64,000 nt of DNA from Bacillota bacterium (GCA_023439125.1 JAEXOU010000022.1:124001-188000), one strand, 5' to 3'. Counted from the stretch's first letter, positions 41,000 to 50,796 are shown. A program made the numbers and translations. The notes: generated from the letters alone by a model not told the origin.

Positions 41000-41545
41000 T
41001 TATCCAATTACACCAAAAAATGTTGAAAATAACGCATAGGCTACAAACGCCATACCGATGAAAGAGCTTACGATATAAATTCTAGCCCAATTAACTGCTT
41101 TTCGAATTGCAAGATCAGAGTTATCGTATTTGCTCATATAATAACAATCGTACTTTTTATTCTTAATAATCCCACCTGTTATCAAATACTGATACCTACG
41201 TTCCTCTTTAACTTCATTCGGATCTAAATCTAACATACCACAATACTGATGATCTGCAGTCTCCACATAATAGACAGTGAATCCATCCTCTGGATCAATT
41301 CTTTTTAATAGAGTTAGAGCATATGGTCCTTCATATTCTAACTGACTTCTTCTACATGTTCGAAATGCTTTTTTTATTGCGTATTTGGTAGTTGTATCGA
41401 ATTGAACATGCTTTCTACTTTGTATAATAATATTAGTTCGCCTTAATTTATCTTTGGAAGCCCTTCTTTTCTTGATTGTAACTATTTTTGTTGCTTTTAT
41501 CTTGGGACTACTTTTCATTTTTATTACCTTATTCTTCACAATCAA
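41000..41545 (-). CDS. basic protein with a C-terminal membrane anchor
   Basis: 181 residues. The first 60 residues are very basic (for example TIKKRRASKDKLRRTN); the centre is mixed, with CYYMSKYDNSDLAIRKAV; the last 28 residues are hydrophobic (IYIVSSFIGMAFVAYALFST). Topology suggests a tail-anchored cytoplasmic domain. TTG at 41543-41545 has AAGGAG 9 nt upstream; GTG two codons later is an alternative. Function unknown. Confidence 0.55.
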   Translation of the reverse strand: MIVKNKVIKMKSSPKIKATKIVTIKKRRASKDKLRRTNIIIQSRKHVQFDTTTKYAIKKAFRTCRRSQLEYEGPYALTLLKRIDPEDGFTVYYVETADHQYCGMLDLDPNEVKEERRYQYLITGGIIKNKKYDCYYMSKYDNSDLAIRKAVNWARIYIVSSFIGMAFVAYALFSTFFGVIG

Positions 41546-41612
41546 TGGAAGTAACTCCTTTCAAAGTAATTGCTTTGCTGGGTTAAAATAAGACCATGCT
41601 AAGTTTCCAAAA

Positions 41613-41690
41613 AACCTAGCTATAAGTAGTCTACTCACAGATCTCAAACCTAGCTATATGCAGTCTATTCACCAATCTCAAACCTAGCTA
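41613..41690 (-). repeat. 34-bp tandem repeat at the 3' end of the chemoreceptor gene
   Basis: AACCTAGC recurs at 41613, 41647 and 41681, exactly 34 bp apart. The unit spans the last codons, the stop and the first 3' untranslated bases of the chemoreceptor gene, so the gene's ARFEIGE-stop end is copied behind itself as an out-of-use ARFEI-like copy. The two full units differ at about six positions. Confidence 0.85.
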
Positions 41691-43665
41691 AAATATCATG
41701 CATGTGATTTGCCTGTTCAAATAACTCATTACTTAAAGCAACACATTCTTCTGAAGTGGCTGATGTATTTTGTGTAAAGTCTGATACATGTTCAAAGCTC
41801 TTGCTAACTTTATTAATGATCTCAATTTCCTGTTCTACAGTAGCTGCGATTTTTTGAATTTGCATATTTACATTTTCTGTTTTACTTACAACGGTATGTA
41901 AAGTATCTGCCGTTTCCTTAACGAGCTGTTGTCCTTCTGCGACCACCTCAGTAGACTGGTTAATCAGAATTGTCGTATTATTTGCAGCTTCTGCAGTTCT
42001 TGCTGATAATTCTCGGACTGATTCTGCAACAACTGCAAAACCTCTTCCTGCTTCTCCCGCTCTGGCTGCTTCAATCGAAGCATTTAAAGCAAGTAAATTT
42101 GTCTGAGATGCAATATCATTAATGATATCAATGATTTGAGAAATCTGATTCGATGCGATAGTTATTTTATCCATTGCATTCAATAAATCTACCATCTTTG
42201 CGTTACCTGTCAAAAGTACTTGTTTTGTATTTTCAGAAATGGTTAATGATTCTTTTGCATTGTTCTGGTTATTACGAAATTCCACTTTTACATTTGCAAT
42301 ATCGGTTTCTACTTCATCAACTAAATGAGTAACTGTCATTACATCTTCTGCTAGATTATTAGCTCCACCTGCTACATTTTCTGCACTCTTATACACATTG
42401 GATGCAGTTTCTTCGATTTCTTGCATAGTAACTTTAAGTGAAGTAGCTATTTCGTTAATTGCTGTTTTTAGAGGTGCAAAGTCGCCAATATAGTCCATAT
42501 CAATATGTATGTTAAAGTTACCCTGAGCCATCTTTTCTAGATTATCTCTTACATCAAAAATATACGCTTGAATCTTCTTATTCGAATTTGCGACTGCCTT
42601 ACAAAGTTGTCCTACTTCATCATCACTTTCATAATCGTTCTCATAACTAAGATTACCCTTCGCCATATGATCTGCCACTGTATTCAGTGACTTTAATGGT
42701 GCAAACATCAAAAGCAATCGTTTTTTTATAGTGGTCTTACTGATAAATCCAGCAATAACAAGTGTAAGTATGCATGCTACTATGGAGACTACTACACCAT
42801 TATAGTAACTAAATATATTATGAGATATGATCAATGTTGTTCCTGAAAGCAGATTCGTTTTTGCCGTAAATACTCGTAAACCATTTCCTTTTTCTATACT
42901 CGTTGTGACAACTGTCTCTTCAGTTCCAATCAGTTTATTCGAGATGTTGATATCTGATGCCTTGGTTAAAATCTCATTACCTTGTGAGTCTACACTTGGT
43001 GTATATTCTGTCTTATTATGAGCTAATACAGTTCCTGCTTTATCAACTAAAATACCATATTGATATCCACTAGTCGAAATTTCGTTTACCATCTTAGCGA
43101 TATCGTCAATAAAAATATCCGCAGCTAATACGCCAATTATTTTGCCATCCTCCTTTAATGGATGAGCGATTGTGATAACCATTCTTCCAGAATCTGCGTC
43201 AACGTATGCAGATGATATCGTTACGGAATCTGCTGCTACTGTATCCTTATACCAGTCACGTATCGTGGGATCGTATTCCCCTGGTGCTGGTTCCCAACCA
43301 CCGCCAAATACACATGTTTTATCGGAGAGTCCATAATAGTAATCATATACCGTTTCATTCTGTTTTAAACATTCTGCTAGATATGTAAAAGAATCCATAG
43401 AAGGATTGGATGTCATGTGATAATAATCTATTGTATTTGCAATTACTTTTAATTCAGAAATTTGCTTTTCATACCATGCCTGGATTTTTTCCGTAAAAAC
43501 TTCTGTTTCAACCGTATATGCTTCCTTTGTCTTTTGTACTAGAAGTACTCCCGTCAATAAGCATAATACAACAGATATTATTACAATTACGTTCATTATA
43601 AAGTATGATACATATTTTGTAATTACTTCTGTCAGTGTTTTACTTTTCTTTTTTCGTAAGTTCAT
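41665..43665 (-). CDS. methyl-accepting chemotaxis protein with dCache sensor
   Basis: 666 residues from the ATG at 43663-43665 (AGGAGG 7 nt upstream). Two membrane helices (about 20-45 and 285-310) bound an extracellular dCache_1 domain with DPTIRDWYKDTVA and ISSAYVDADSGRMVITIAHPL; HAMP follows at about 315-370, then the signalling domain with the conserved hairpin IASQTNLLALNASIEAARAGEAGRGFAVVAESVRELSARTAEA. Ligand may be a small amine, amino acid or organic acid as for other dCache_1 receptors. No che genes in the window. Confidence 0.95.
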   Translation of the reverse strand: MNLRKKKSKTLTEVITKYVSYFIMNVIVIISVVLCLLTGVLLVQKTKEAYTVETEVFTEKIQAWYEKQISELKVIANTIDYYHMTSNPSMDSFTYLAECLKQNETVYDYYYGLSDKTCVFGGGWEPAPGEYDPTIRDWYKDTVAADSVTISSAYVDADSGRMVITIAHPLKEDGKIIGVLAADIFIDDIAKMVNEISTSGYQYGILVDKAGTVLAHNKTEYTPSVDSQGNEILTKASDINISNKLIGTEETVVTTSIEKGNGLRVFTAKTNLLSGTTLIISHNIFSYYNGVVVSIVACILTLVIAGFISKTTIKKRLLLMFAPLKSLNTVADHMAKGNLSYENDYESDDEVGQLCKAVANSNKKIQAYIFDVRDNLEKMAQGNFNIHIDMDYIGDFAPLKTAINEIATSLKVTMQEIEETASNVYKSAENVAGGANNLAEDVMTVTHLVDEVETDIANVKVEFRNNQNNAKESLTISENTKQVLLTGNAKMVDLLNAMDKITIASNQISQIIDIINDIASQTNLLALNASIEAARAGEAGRGFAVVAESVRELSARTAEAANNTTILINQSTEVVAEGQQLVKETADTLHTVVSKTENVNMQIQKIAATVEQEIEIINKVSKSFEHVSDFTQNTSATSEECVALSNELFEQANHMHDILARFEIGE

Positions 43666-44022
43666 ATATTGTGTCCTCCTAAGTATATTATTGATAAAAT
43701 CATGCATATTTTATCATATAAATCAATATTATTACAATAAATTACCATTATATTCTTCTTATTTTTTTCTTATAGATTCATTAATAATACTTATGAAAAT
43801 CACCTTATGAACAAAACCTTACAAACAATGCTTTACGAGTAATACTTTATGAACTTGCTTATATCGTACATATCCGTACGTTTTATAAACAAGCCTACTT
43901 GAAGGCAAATTAATCAATCTACTCCATCCTTTTTTCTATATCATTTTAATTAACATTATATTATAATTATTAAAACAACACCTTATGAAATTCTATCATA
44001 CTATTACAAATATGGAGGAACT
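43666..44022. other. divergent intergenic stretch between the chemoreceptor and the esterase
   Basis: Contains a weak minus-strand promoter candidate (TTGTAA, 18-nt spacer, TAAAAT, about 43712-43741) for the chemoreceptor and several AT-rich blocks near 43950-43975 that could serve the esterase gene. CTTATGAA recurs three times near 43790-43850 without a clear period. No gene seen. Confidence 0.35.
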
Positions 44023-45135
44023 ATGGCTTCACTAAATCGATATTATTTATCAGAATGTCCTTATTATCATGTTTTAGGTAGAACAAGCAAAAACCGTTCT
44101 CCTCTAACTCTTTTTTGGACAGCAAGTGGAATTGAAATTCGTATACAAGCAAGTGAATTATGGGTAGAATTGGAGACTGACTATACCTTAAGCGAACAAT
44201 GGATTAGTATCTACATAAACGATGTACATATTAGTAGATTCATGCTACCAAAAGGGAAACAAGACCTTTGTATCTTTCGTAATATGAATCCGGATAAGAT
44301 TAAAAAAGTAAAGATTATAAAAGAAGTACAAGCAATGCCGAACGATGAAAACGCCTTGCTTCAAATTCATTCCTTACTGACTGATGGGGTGTTTTTCCCT
44401 CTGGAAGAGAAATCAATGAAATTAGAAGTGATTGGAGATAGCATTACCTCTGGAGAAGGTAGTATTGGTGCCAAAGAGGAAGAGGATTGGATTCCTATGT
44501 TTTTTAGCGCTTCCAATACTTATTCTACTATGCTTGCAAAAGAACTGGATGCAGACTTACGTATCATCTCTCAAAGTGGATGGGGAGTTTTGTGTTCCTG
44601 GGATAACAACCCTCATGCGAATATCCCAGATATATATGAGAAAGTATGTGGTGCAGCATATGGTCAGAGGAATCTCGAATTGGGAGCACAGGATAATTAT
44701 GATTTTTCCTCATGGCAGCCAGATATCATCGTTATTAATCTTGGGACCAATGATGGAGTTGCTTTTGAACAGCCAGAATGGATCGATGAGAAGACCGGGG
44801 AACGTTTTTGGCAAAAGATTTTAGAAGATAACACCTTTGATCCTGAGAGCATCACACGTTTTGAAAAAGCTGTTATTAACTTCCTATACAAGCTTAGAAA
44901 AAATAATAAAAATGCAAGAATCTTATGGGTTTATGGCATGTTAGGTTATGTCATGCGTCCATATATTCAGCATGCAATTGATGTATACCAAAAAGAGACT
45001 AACGATACTTTCGTCAACTATTTAGATTTACCATCATGCACTCCTTTACAAGAAGGAGCTCGACATCATCCAGGCATCGAGTCTCATCGTCTAGCAGCAA
45101 AAACAATCTTTGAGTTTATAAAACAGAACAAGTAA
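44023..45135 (+). CDS. CE2-like SGNH/GDSL carbohydrate esterase
   Basis: 370 residues. An N-terminal beta domain (about 1-125) precedes the SGNH hydrolase domain with the nucleophile motif EVIGDSITSGEG near residue 135, INLGTNDGV near 237, and the catalytic ARHHPGIESH near 350. This two-part layout is that of carbohydrate esterase family 2, which deacetylates xylan and other oligosaccharides. There is no signal peptide, so it likely acts inside the cell on imported acetylated oligosaccharides. GGAGG is 4 nt before the ATG. Confidence 0.85.
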   Translation: MASLNRYYLSECPYYHVLGRTSKNRSPLTLFWTASGIEIRIQASELWVELETDYTLSEQWISIYINDVHISRFMLPKGKQDLCIFRNMNPDKIKKVKIIKEVQAMPNDENALLQIHSLLTDGVFFPLEEKSMKLEVIGDSITSGEGSIGAKEEEDWIPMFFSASNTYSTMLAKELDADLRIISQSGWGVLCSWDNNPHANIPDIYEKVCGAAYGQRNLELGAQDNYDFSSWQPDIIVINLGTNDGVAFEQPEWIDEKTGERFWQKILEDNTFDPESITRFEKAVINFLYKLRKNNKNARILWVYGMLGYVMRPYIQHAIDVYQKETNDTFVNYLDLPSCTPLQEGARHHPGIESHRLAAKTIFEFIKQNK

Positions 45136-45213
45136 TGTATCTTTTTCAGATAGTAGTTCACTTCTACCATAGTTTTCGCATACAATATACCAAAACACAT
45201 ATTGTGAGAACAT

Positions 45214-45786
45214 ATGGCAATCAAAATTTTTATCGATCAGGGACATAACCCTGGTGGTATTAACGGTGGAGCAACTGGCTTTGGAATAAGTGAACAAGAT
45301 GTTACTTTTTATGTAGGTCTTTATCTAAGAAACCTTTTAAATGATGATGGGCGTTTTGAAGCAAGAACCTCTCGCCAGTCTGTCACTGAAGTACTAGGTA
45401 CGTCCAATGCAAGTAGCTTAGCTGCACGTGTGAATGCTGCGAATAGCTGGCCTGCTGACTATTTTATTAGTATCCATTGCAATGCAAGTTCAAACACTTC
45501 TTTTAATGGATCAGAAGTATACGTTTATGCACTATATACGGAAGCAGCCAATCTCGCTGAATCAGTACTCAATGCAGTTGTTGAGACTGTAGGAACAAGA
45601 TACAATGGTGTTCGTGCGAACCCTTCTCTTTACGTATTACGTAGAACAGAGATGCCAGCAATTCTTGTTGAACTAGCATATATCACCAACTACGAGGATA
45701 ATCTCTTATTACAGAACGAGCAGTGGTCGTTTGCATATGGAATTTATCTTGGTATTCTCAATTACTTTGGATTTACTGCTCCATAA
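45214..45786 (+). CDS. N-acetylmuramoyl-L-alanine amidase, Amidase_3 domain
   Basis: 190 residues, catalytic domain only. Zinc ligands are visible in FIDQGHNPGG (His), GISEQDVTFYVGLYLR (Glu) and FISIHCNAS (His); the catalytic Glu is in ILVELAYITNYED. It cleaves the amide bond between muramic acid and the stem peptide. No signal peptide or wall-binding domain is present, and the ribosome-binding site is weak, so export would need another route; a spore or phage-like lysis use is possible. 78 nt after the esterase gene. Confidence 0.88.
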   Translation: MAIKIFIDQGHNPGGINGGATGFGISEQDVTFYVGLYLRNLLNDDGRFEARTSRQSVTEVLGTSNASSLAARVNAANSWPADYFISIHCNASSNTSFNGSEVYVYALYTEAANLAESVLNAVVETVGTRYNGVRANPSLYVLRRTEMPAILVELAYITNYEDNLLLQNEQWSFAYGIYLGILNYFGFTAP

Positions 45787-45823
45787 TACCGACGTGAATT
45801 TATGAATCTGGAAAGTTTAATTA

Positions 45824-45928
45824 AAAGAATGAGCTTGATTGTATATTTCATCGTGCTTCACATACCCACTTATATTTTATGGGGCTTGTGAGTGAAACGC
45901 TTAGAATATGCGATCAAGCTCATTCTTT
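45824..45928. terminator. long bidirectional hairpin between converging genes
   Basis: Perfect 16-bp arms 45824-45839 and 45913-45928, with T-rich or A-rich edges on both sides. The 73-nt interior has further complementary pieces (CTTCACA with TGTGAG, CCCA with TGGGG). It should terminate the amidase and dynamin-side transcripts. Confidence 0.75.
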
Positions 45929-45948
45929 ATCAAATCTGTGCACTTTTG

Positions 45949-48072
45949 CTATTCGTTTTCTTCTACCCAATGATTTTTTATTACCATCAAATCGATAATC
46001 TGTTGGTAAAAATCAATTTCATCTCGCTTAATCGTTAATTTCTGTGTAATATCTTGTAATTCACGATCAACATCTTCCAAAAGTTCTGTTTCCAAATCAC
46101 TTCTCCAACGGAAAATATCTTTTTTAAAGGCCTCTAAACGAGTCTCAAGCAGATTGTTAGATTCATCGAATAAAGTACTCATTGCCTTAGAAAGACAACT
46201 CTTTAATTCTCCACTCTTTTGGTTACCTACCATTTCACCATAGAATTGATTGGAAATCTTGCTCATCGCCATACTGCTATCAATTGTAATTACAGGAGGC
46301 TTAATCTGATGCAGAGTTTTTTCAACAATTCTTTTATAATGATCAAATGAAAACTTGTCATCACCAACATCATTCGAATCCAAGATGATTTGGTATAACT
46401 CATGACGAAGAAAAGCAATATCGTAAGAATGCATGAATAGCTGTTCAATACTAGTTGTACATTTATCTGCAAAACCTTGAATGTTATCCAAAGCATCCGC
46501 AGTATCTAAATACTTATACTTCTCGTTATATGATAACACTTCTTCTGCCTTAACACCCCACGTCCAAGGTAAAAACCATTTACCAGTAAATCTACGAACC
46601 ATCTGAAAGTGTGGGCGAGCTCCCTCTTTTTCTGGAAGCTGAATGTCATCTCGCAAAAAGCTTCGCATATTTGCTAAAGTCAGAGAACGATCAGAATCAA
46701 GCTTATGAATCCATGCATCAAACAAAGCATCAATTTTGGACATGATATCTTGACTCTTCTGGCTATAGGTATGCTTCTTCTCAGCTAAAGCAGCTAAATC
46801 CTCTGATTTTAATCGATTAATCATACCATCCACGACGCCCTTAATACGTGTAAGTTCAACCTTAATCTCCTGCTCTGCGTCAGTAACAAACTCATCTGCC
46901 TTGCCTTTTAACATCTCATCCTTTTGATCCATAATCGATTCTAACTCATCATGTAGACAATCAAAATTAGCAATTTCTTTTAAGATTTCATCGGTTAAAT
47001 CACCACGAAGATTCAAATCATCATAGATTTTCTTTTCACGATCGGTATAATCTTCCTTATCTTTCTTTAACATATTATGAATCATCGCTGATACAAATAC
47101 TGGTTCAAAATTCTGGTTAATCAAGGCACTATTGGTATAATGCAAACGTTTATAATTATTTAAAGTTCCAGTCGCAAAAGTTAATAATTTTTGCTTTAGT
47201 TGGTTGATTGCTTCCTGAATGGAATCACAGCTCCATATAAGATCTCGTAAACCATCATCAAAACGACTACAAACAAATACCATCTTTTTTACGCCCTTAT
47301 TTGGTAATTGATTCATAAATAAATCAATATCTTCATGATTCATAAAACTGCTTGCTTTACTTAAGAAGAAAACAACATCACATAGCTCCATAAAATCCTT
47401 CGTTTTTGCCGTTCTGGATTGGATAGGATCATCGAAACCAGGGGTATCAACAATTGTCATATCGATCAATTCTTCATTGTCAATGTAGATAACCGTAGAT
47501 TTTACAAATGGTGTATACTTACCACTTTCACTTACATACTGTTTTAATTCTTCCATTAATTCTTCATAGCTACTATAATTAATGATTTGCTTTTCTTTGC
47601 TTACATAATCCTTAGGGTCAATCTCATTTTTTTCTACTAGAGACATAATCTCTTTTGCAACTTGTGCTTGATTGGAATCAATATCTGAATTCACGTGTTG
47701 CATTAAGATTTCCCATTCATCCTCTGTATAGAATTCAATCTCCAAAGAATTTTGACTGCCATATTCAATCTTAGTTAAAGTTGCAGTTTTAGGTGTTACT
47801 GCATTCGGTAAAATATCCTTTCCATCAAATAGTAACGTATTAATAAACGTTGATTTTCCTGCCTTCATTCTACCAATAACACCGATATTCAGTTTACGAT
47901 CTTCGCTAAAGAAATTATCAGTTTTTAGAAGAAAATTTCTTTTAATATTTCGTATGCTTTCAACACTAATTTTCTTAGAAAAAGGCTCAAGCTCCTCGCA
48001 TATTACATCTACTTTATCAACAAAAGCATCAAATTCGCTCTTTTGCTTTGAAGTTTTTTGAAATATCTGCAT
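45949..48072 (-). CDS. dynamin-like GTPase, larger partner
   Basis: 707 residues. P-loop GRMKAGKSTFINTLLF near residue 67, the Thr of switch I in NAVTPKTATLT, and the G3 motif VDTPGFDDP near 208; FVCSRFDD holds the degenerate G4. The C-terminal two thirds is helical with coiled-coil character, as in bacterial dynamin-like proteins that remodel membranes. No transmembrane segment is obvious in this one. AGGAGG precedes the ATG. 11 nt after the other dynamin gene, hence a GTPase pair that probably assembles together. Confidence 0.88.
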   Translation of the reverse strand: MQIFQKTSKQKSEFDAFVDKVDVICEELEPFSKKISVESIRNIKRNFLLKTDNFFSEDRKLNIGVIGRMKAGKSTFINTLLFDGKDILPNAVTPKTATLTKIEYGSQNSLEIEFYTEDEWEILMQHVNSDIDSNQAQVAKEIMSLVEKNEIDPKDYVSKEKQIINYSSYEELMEELKQYVSESGKYTPFVKSTVIYIDNEELIDMTIVDTPGFDDPIQSRTAKTKDFMELCDVVFFLSKASSFMNHEDIDLFMNQLPNKGVKKMVFVCSRFDDGLRDLIWSCDSIQEAINQLKQKLLTFATGTLNNYKRLHYTNSALINQNFEPVFVSAMIHNMLKKDKEDYTDREKKIYDDLNLRGDLTDEILKEIANFDCLHDELESIMDQKDEMLKGKADEFVTDAEQEIKVELTRIKGVVDGMINRLKSEDLAALAEKKHTYSQKSQDIMSKIDALFDAWIHKLDSDRSLTLANMRSFLRDDIQLPEKEGARPHFQMVRRFTGKWFLPWTWGVKAEEVLSYNEKYKYLDTADALDNIQGFADKCTTSIEQLFMHSYDIAFLRHELYQIILDSNDVGDDKFSFDHYKRIVEKTLHQIKPPVITIDSSMAMSKISNQFYGEMVGNQKSGELKSCLSKAMSTLFDESNNLLETRLEAFKKDIFRWRSDLETELLEDVDRELQDITQKLTIKRDEIDFYQQIIDLMVIKNHWVEENE

Positions 48073-48083
48073 TGTACAACCTC

Positions 48084-49715
48084 CTATAATAACTCAATAT
48101 CAAGATAGTCTTTAATAATATCTAATTCTTTTTTCATCTCAGATACTTCTTTCATCTTAATGGAAGTCTCTACTGACATTTCACTTTGTATGTCATCCAA
48201 GGATTTTTCTAATAACTTCTGTTGGCGTAAGACTTTCTGATTAATTTCCTGATTCATCGTTTTCACATAGGCACGAATTTTTTCTGCAGTAGTATCTGCA
48301 ACTTTCAAACTCACTTTTTCAATTAATTCCGCAGCTAGTTTTTGTGCCTTGATTTCACGTTTCTTCTTACTATTGATGTTTACCATAAAATCTGCTGCTG
48401 TTCCAAGTGTTACTCCAATGATACCAACAATAGGATTTAGAACAACTCCAAGAACTAAAAATCCAATAATTGGTGCTGCTTTTGCCACATTCTCATATTT
48501 TGCAGGAGCACATTCCGCAGCAATGCTATCAATTGAAATATCGATATCAGACAAATACCCAATATCAAATAACTCCTCCACAGATTTTAAATAGCTTGAT
48601 AATTTTGGTTCAAACTCATCATTCAAGCTATCAACAATCGCATTACGAATCAAAATACTAAGCTTATCATCCAAATCATAATTATTCATGATAGAAACTT
48701 CGATTACCTTACTAGACGCCTCCAATGAAGCCTTAATCTGTTCTTGTAGTGTAGTAATGCAATCTTCTGTCTGCTTATTGAATTTCTCTTCTTCCTTCTT
48801 AATGCCATGAATTAAGTGATCAATTTTTTTTGTCACATTTGCCTTTTCAAGCTCTAACTCAGAAGAAGTTAACTCTTTCTTCTCAATTCTTTCATTGAGA
48901 TAAACTTCAACATATCTCGCATAACGTTTTAAGCTACGGACAAATTTATTGTGGAATAAAATAACCGACTTTTCCTGAATCTCATAGAAAAACTTTTTGG
49001 CTTCTTCTACATTGATTTCTCCATAAGATTCTGCAATCGCAATTTTTATTTCTTCTTTATCAAAAATCGTTTCCATTAAGCTAGTAAGCAATGTGCGACA
49101 TTGTTCTATCTCATCCTCTGATAATCGACTGCTCTTTGTAATTACTACATAGATTGGTAAACCATATAATTTCAATTCTTTTAAAAAATCATAAATATTA
49201 TTTTTAATTACTGGCTCATCTGATGATACAACCAAAATATATGCCATACTATTTGGTAAATAACGGTCAATTGCCTTATTATGTACTGCGATACTAGAAT
49301 TAAATCCTGGTAAATCAATAATTTTTACCGATGGTATCTTTGCTAAAAATTCATTATTATATTCTATACGGACACAATCTGTATCTGCATTCGTTAATTC
49401 ATCTAGTGGGAGCTCATCCACACTGTGCTCAATCACATGATCTTTATATATCTGATACACACGGTTTTCACCATAATAAATTTCCTTTGGTATTGCTGTT
49501 TCAGGTGTTACATCCACCGTCAACAAGTTCTTACCTATGATAGCGTTTAAAAGTGAACTTTTACCCGTACTAAAGTTACCTATGATTGGAGATGTTACTT
49601 TAAAGTTATCTATGCTTTCTATAACCTCATCAATTCCTGTTACATCCAAATCATATTTTTCAGCTACCTGCTTTACCATTGAAAATTTACTCTTGATATC
49701 GTTATAATTTTCCAT
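48084..49715 (-). CDS. dynamin-like GTPase, membrane-inserting partner
   Basis: 543 residues from the ATG at 49713-49715 (GAGGTG upstream). P-loop GNFSTGKSSLLNAIIG near residue 45, switch Thr in DVTPETAIPKEI, G3 in IDLPGFNSS, and G4-like VITKSSRLSED. Residues about 405-440 form a long hydrophobic glycine-rich hairpin (IIGFLVLGVVLNPIVGIIGV), which should insert in a membrane. The flanking regions are long helices. The tandem dynamin arrangement resembles known bacterial pairs used in membrane fusion, toxin vesicles or phage defence. Confidence 0.88.
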   Translation of the reverse strand: MENYNDIKSKFSMVKQVAEKYDLDVTGIDEVIESIDNFKVTSPIIGNFSTGKSSLLNAIIGKNLLTVDVTPETAIPKEIYYGENRVYQIYKDHVIEHSVDELPLDELTNADTDCVRIEYNNEFLAKIPSVKIIDLPGFNSSIAVHNKAIDRYLPNSMAYILVVSSDEPVIKNNIYDFLKELKLYGLPIYVVITKSSRLSEDEIEQCRTLLTSLMETIFDKEEIKIAIAESYGEINVEEAKKFFYEIQEKSVILFHNKFVRSLKRYARYVEVYLNERIEKKELTSSELELEKANVTKKIDHLIHGIKKEEEKFNKQTEDCITTLQEQIKASLEASSKVIEVSIMNNYDLDDKLSILIRNAIVDSLNDEFEPKLSSYLKSVEELFDIGYLSDIDISIDSIAAECAPAKYENVAKAAPIIGFLVLGVVLNPIVGIIGVTLGTAADFMVNINSKKKREIKAQKLAAELIEKVSLKVADTTAEKIRAYVKTMNQEINQKVLRQQKLLEKSLDDIQSEMSVETSIKMKEVSEMKKELDIIKDYLDIELL

Positions 49716-49927
49716 TAGCAACACCTCTCTAATAATGCTTTTACTTACCTCTTCTATTATTACATAATTATGTTATTTATTCAAGTTAAAGGTAAAATTT
49801 TTGACAGAAATAGTCTTTTAATTTTGCTCTTGTAAAACATTATTATGTATTTTATTTTAAATAATGATGGTTTCGCCCAAATAAAAATTATAATCATAAA
49901 TTATTTGTAATTTTTTAATGATTCTAC

Positions 49928-49956
49928 TTGATATTTTCCAGTATTTTGTATAGAAT
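49928..49956 (+). promoter_or_regulatory. sigma-A promoter of the gene divergent from the dynamins
   Basis: TTGATA (49928-49933) and TAGAAT (49951-49956) with a 17-nt spacer, about 38 nt before the start. Confidence 0.8.
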
Positions 49957-49994
49957 GGAAGTAATAAAAAGATTTTCAAGAAGGGGTGTTAGGT

Positions 49995-50675
49995 ATGAAT
50001 ACTAGTTATGTACAATATCTCAATGTGGGATTTGGTATTATTAACAATACTAAAGTTGTAAGCAGCTGGAATTTAAATGATTGTATCGAAGAAGCTTTGT
50101 TTTTAAATGACCCAAATGCTGATATCCTTATTATTGGTTTCCGTTTCTACGATATTGACAATGAAACTAAGAATGTCGTAAAACGAGGCGGAATTAACTA
50201 TTTACAAGGTGAAGTCTTTACATATCCAAAAGTTGATAACGATATGATGGCTTTTTTACGTAGCACAAACAAGGAATATGAGCGTGGACAGAAATTAATC
50301 AAGATTTCCAAACCTAATACAATTATCTATCCATTCAATGATGATGATTGTATCTTGGATATTGAGCCATACTTGGCTTCCATTAAAGCAAAGAAGACAG
50401 AAGAAGAAATCAAGAATACGAACATTGCAATTGAAAATTACAAGCAAAATCTTGTTAACGTCATTCGCTCAATTGCAGATTGTATTGAAAACAATTCTTT
50501 CAATAAAATACCTACCGTTGATTCTCCATATAAAGAAGAAGAAAAATACCTTGATATCTTAAATGATGGTGGTAACTTCGCAAAACATATCGATTATCTT
50601 CGAAACGAACGATTACATATTATCACTTTGGAGAAGACTCTCAACGAATTAAAACAGAACCAAAGACGTTACTAA
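49995..50675 (+). CDS. hypothetical protein divergent from the dynamin pair
   Basis: 226 residues from the ATG at 49995 (AAGGGG 9 nt upstream). N-terminal 120 residues are an alpha-beta domain with DILIIGFRFYDID and INYLQGEVFTYP; the C-terminal part is a charged helical, probably coiled-coil, segment (KAKKTEEEIKNTNIAIENYK). No signal peptide or membrane helix. It has its own promoter and terminator. The position opposite the dynamin genes suggests a linked function, but the family is not recognised. Confidence 0.7.
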   Translation: MNTSYVQYLNVGFGIINNTKVVSSWNLNDCIEEALFLNDPNADILIIGFRFYDIDNETKNVVKRGGINYLQGEVFTYPKVDNDMMAFLRSTNKEYERGQKLIKISKPNTIIYPFNDDDCILDIEPYLASIKAKKTEEEIKNTNIAIENYKQNLVNVIRSIADCIENNSFNKIPTVDSPYKEEEKYLDILNDGGNFAKHIDYLRNERLHIITLEKTLNELKQNQRRY

Positions 50676-50690
50676 CTTTCCTATTACACT

Positions 50691-50726
50691 AAAAACGCTC
50701 AGAGAAATTACCTGAGCGTTTTTCTT
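50691..50726 (+). terminator. intrinsic terminator of the 226-aa gene
   Basis: AAAAACGCTCAG (50691-50702) and CTGAGCGTTTTT (50712-50723) form a 12-bp stem ending in T; usable in both directions. Confidence 0.88.
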
Positions 50727-50752
50727 CATTGTATCATTACACATTCCCCCAC

Positions 50753-50796
50753 AACAAAGAGCTATGATTGAATATAAACAATCATAGCTCTTTGTT
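50753..50796 (-). terminator. intrinsic terminator of the type IV pilus operon
   Basis: Perfect 18-bp inverted repeat (50753-50770 with 50779-50796) with an 8-nt loop, directly abutting the stop codon of the DUF5057 gene. The minus-strand U-run is only TTTGTTG. Confidence 0.85.

Noticed and set aside
42215..42240. GTCAAAAGTACTT in the chemoreceptor gene, resembling the ends of repeat A
   Set aside because: It is inside a conserved coding segment with no matching second end, so it is coincidence.
44432..44824. 130-codon ORF within the esterase gene
   Set aside because: It is an alternative frame of the SGNH domain without a start signal.
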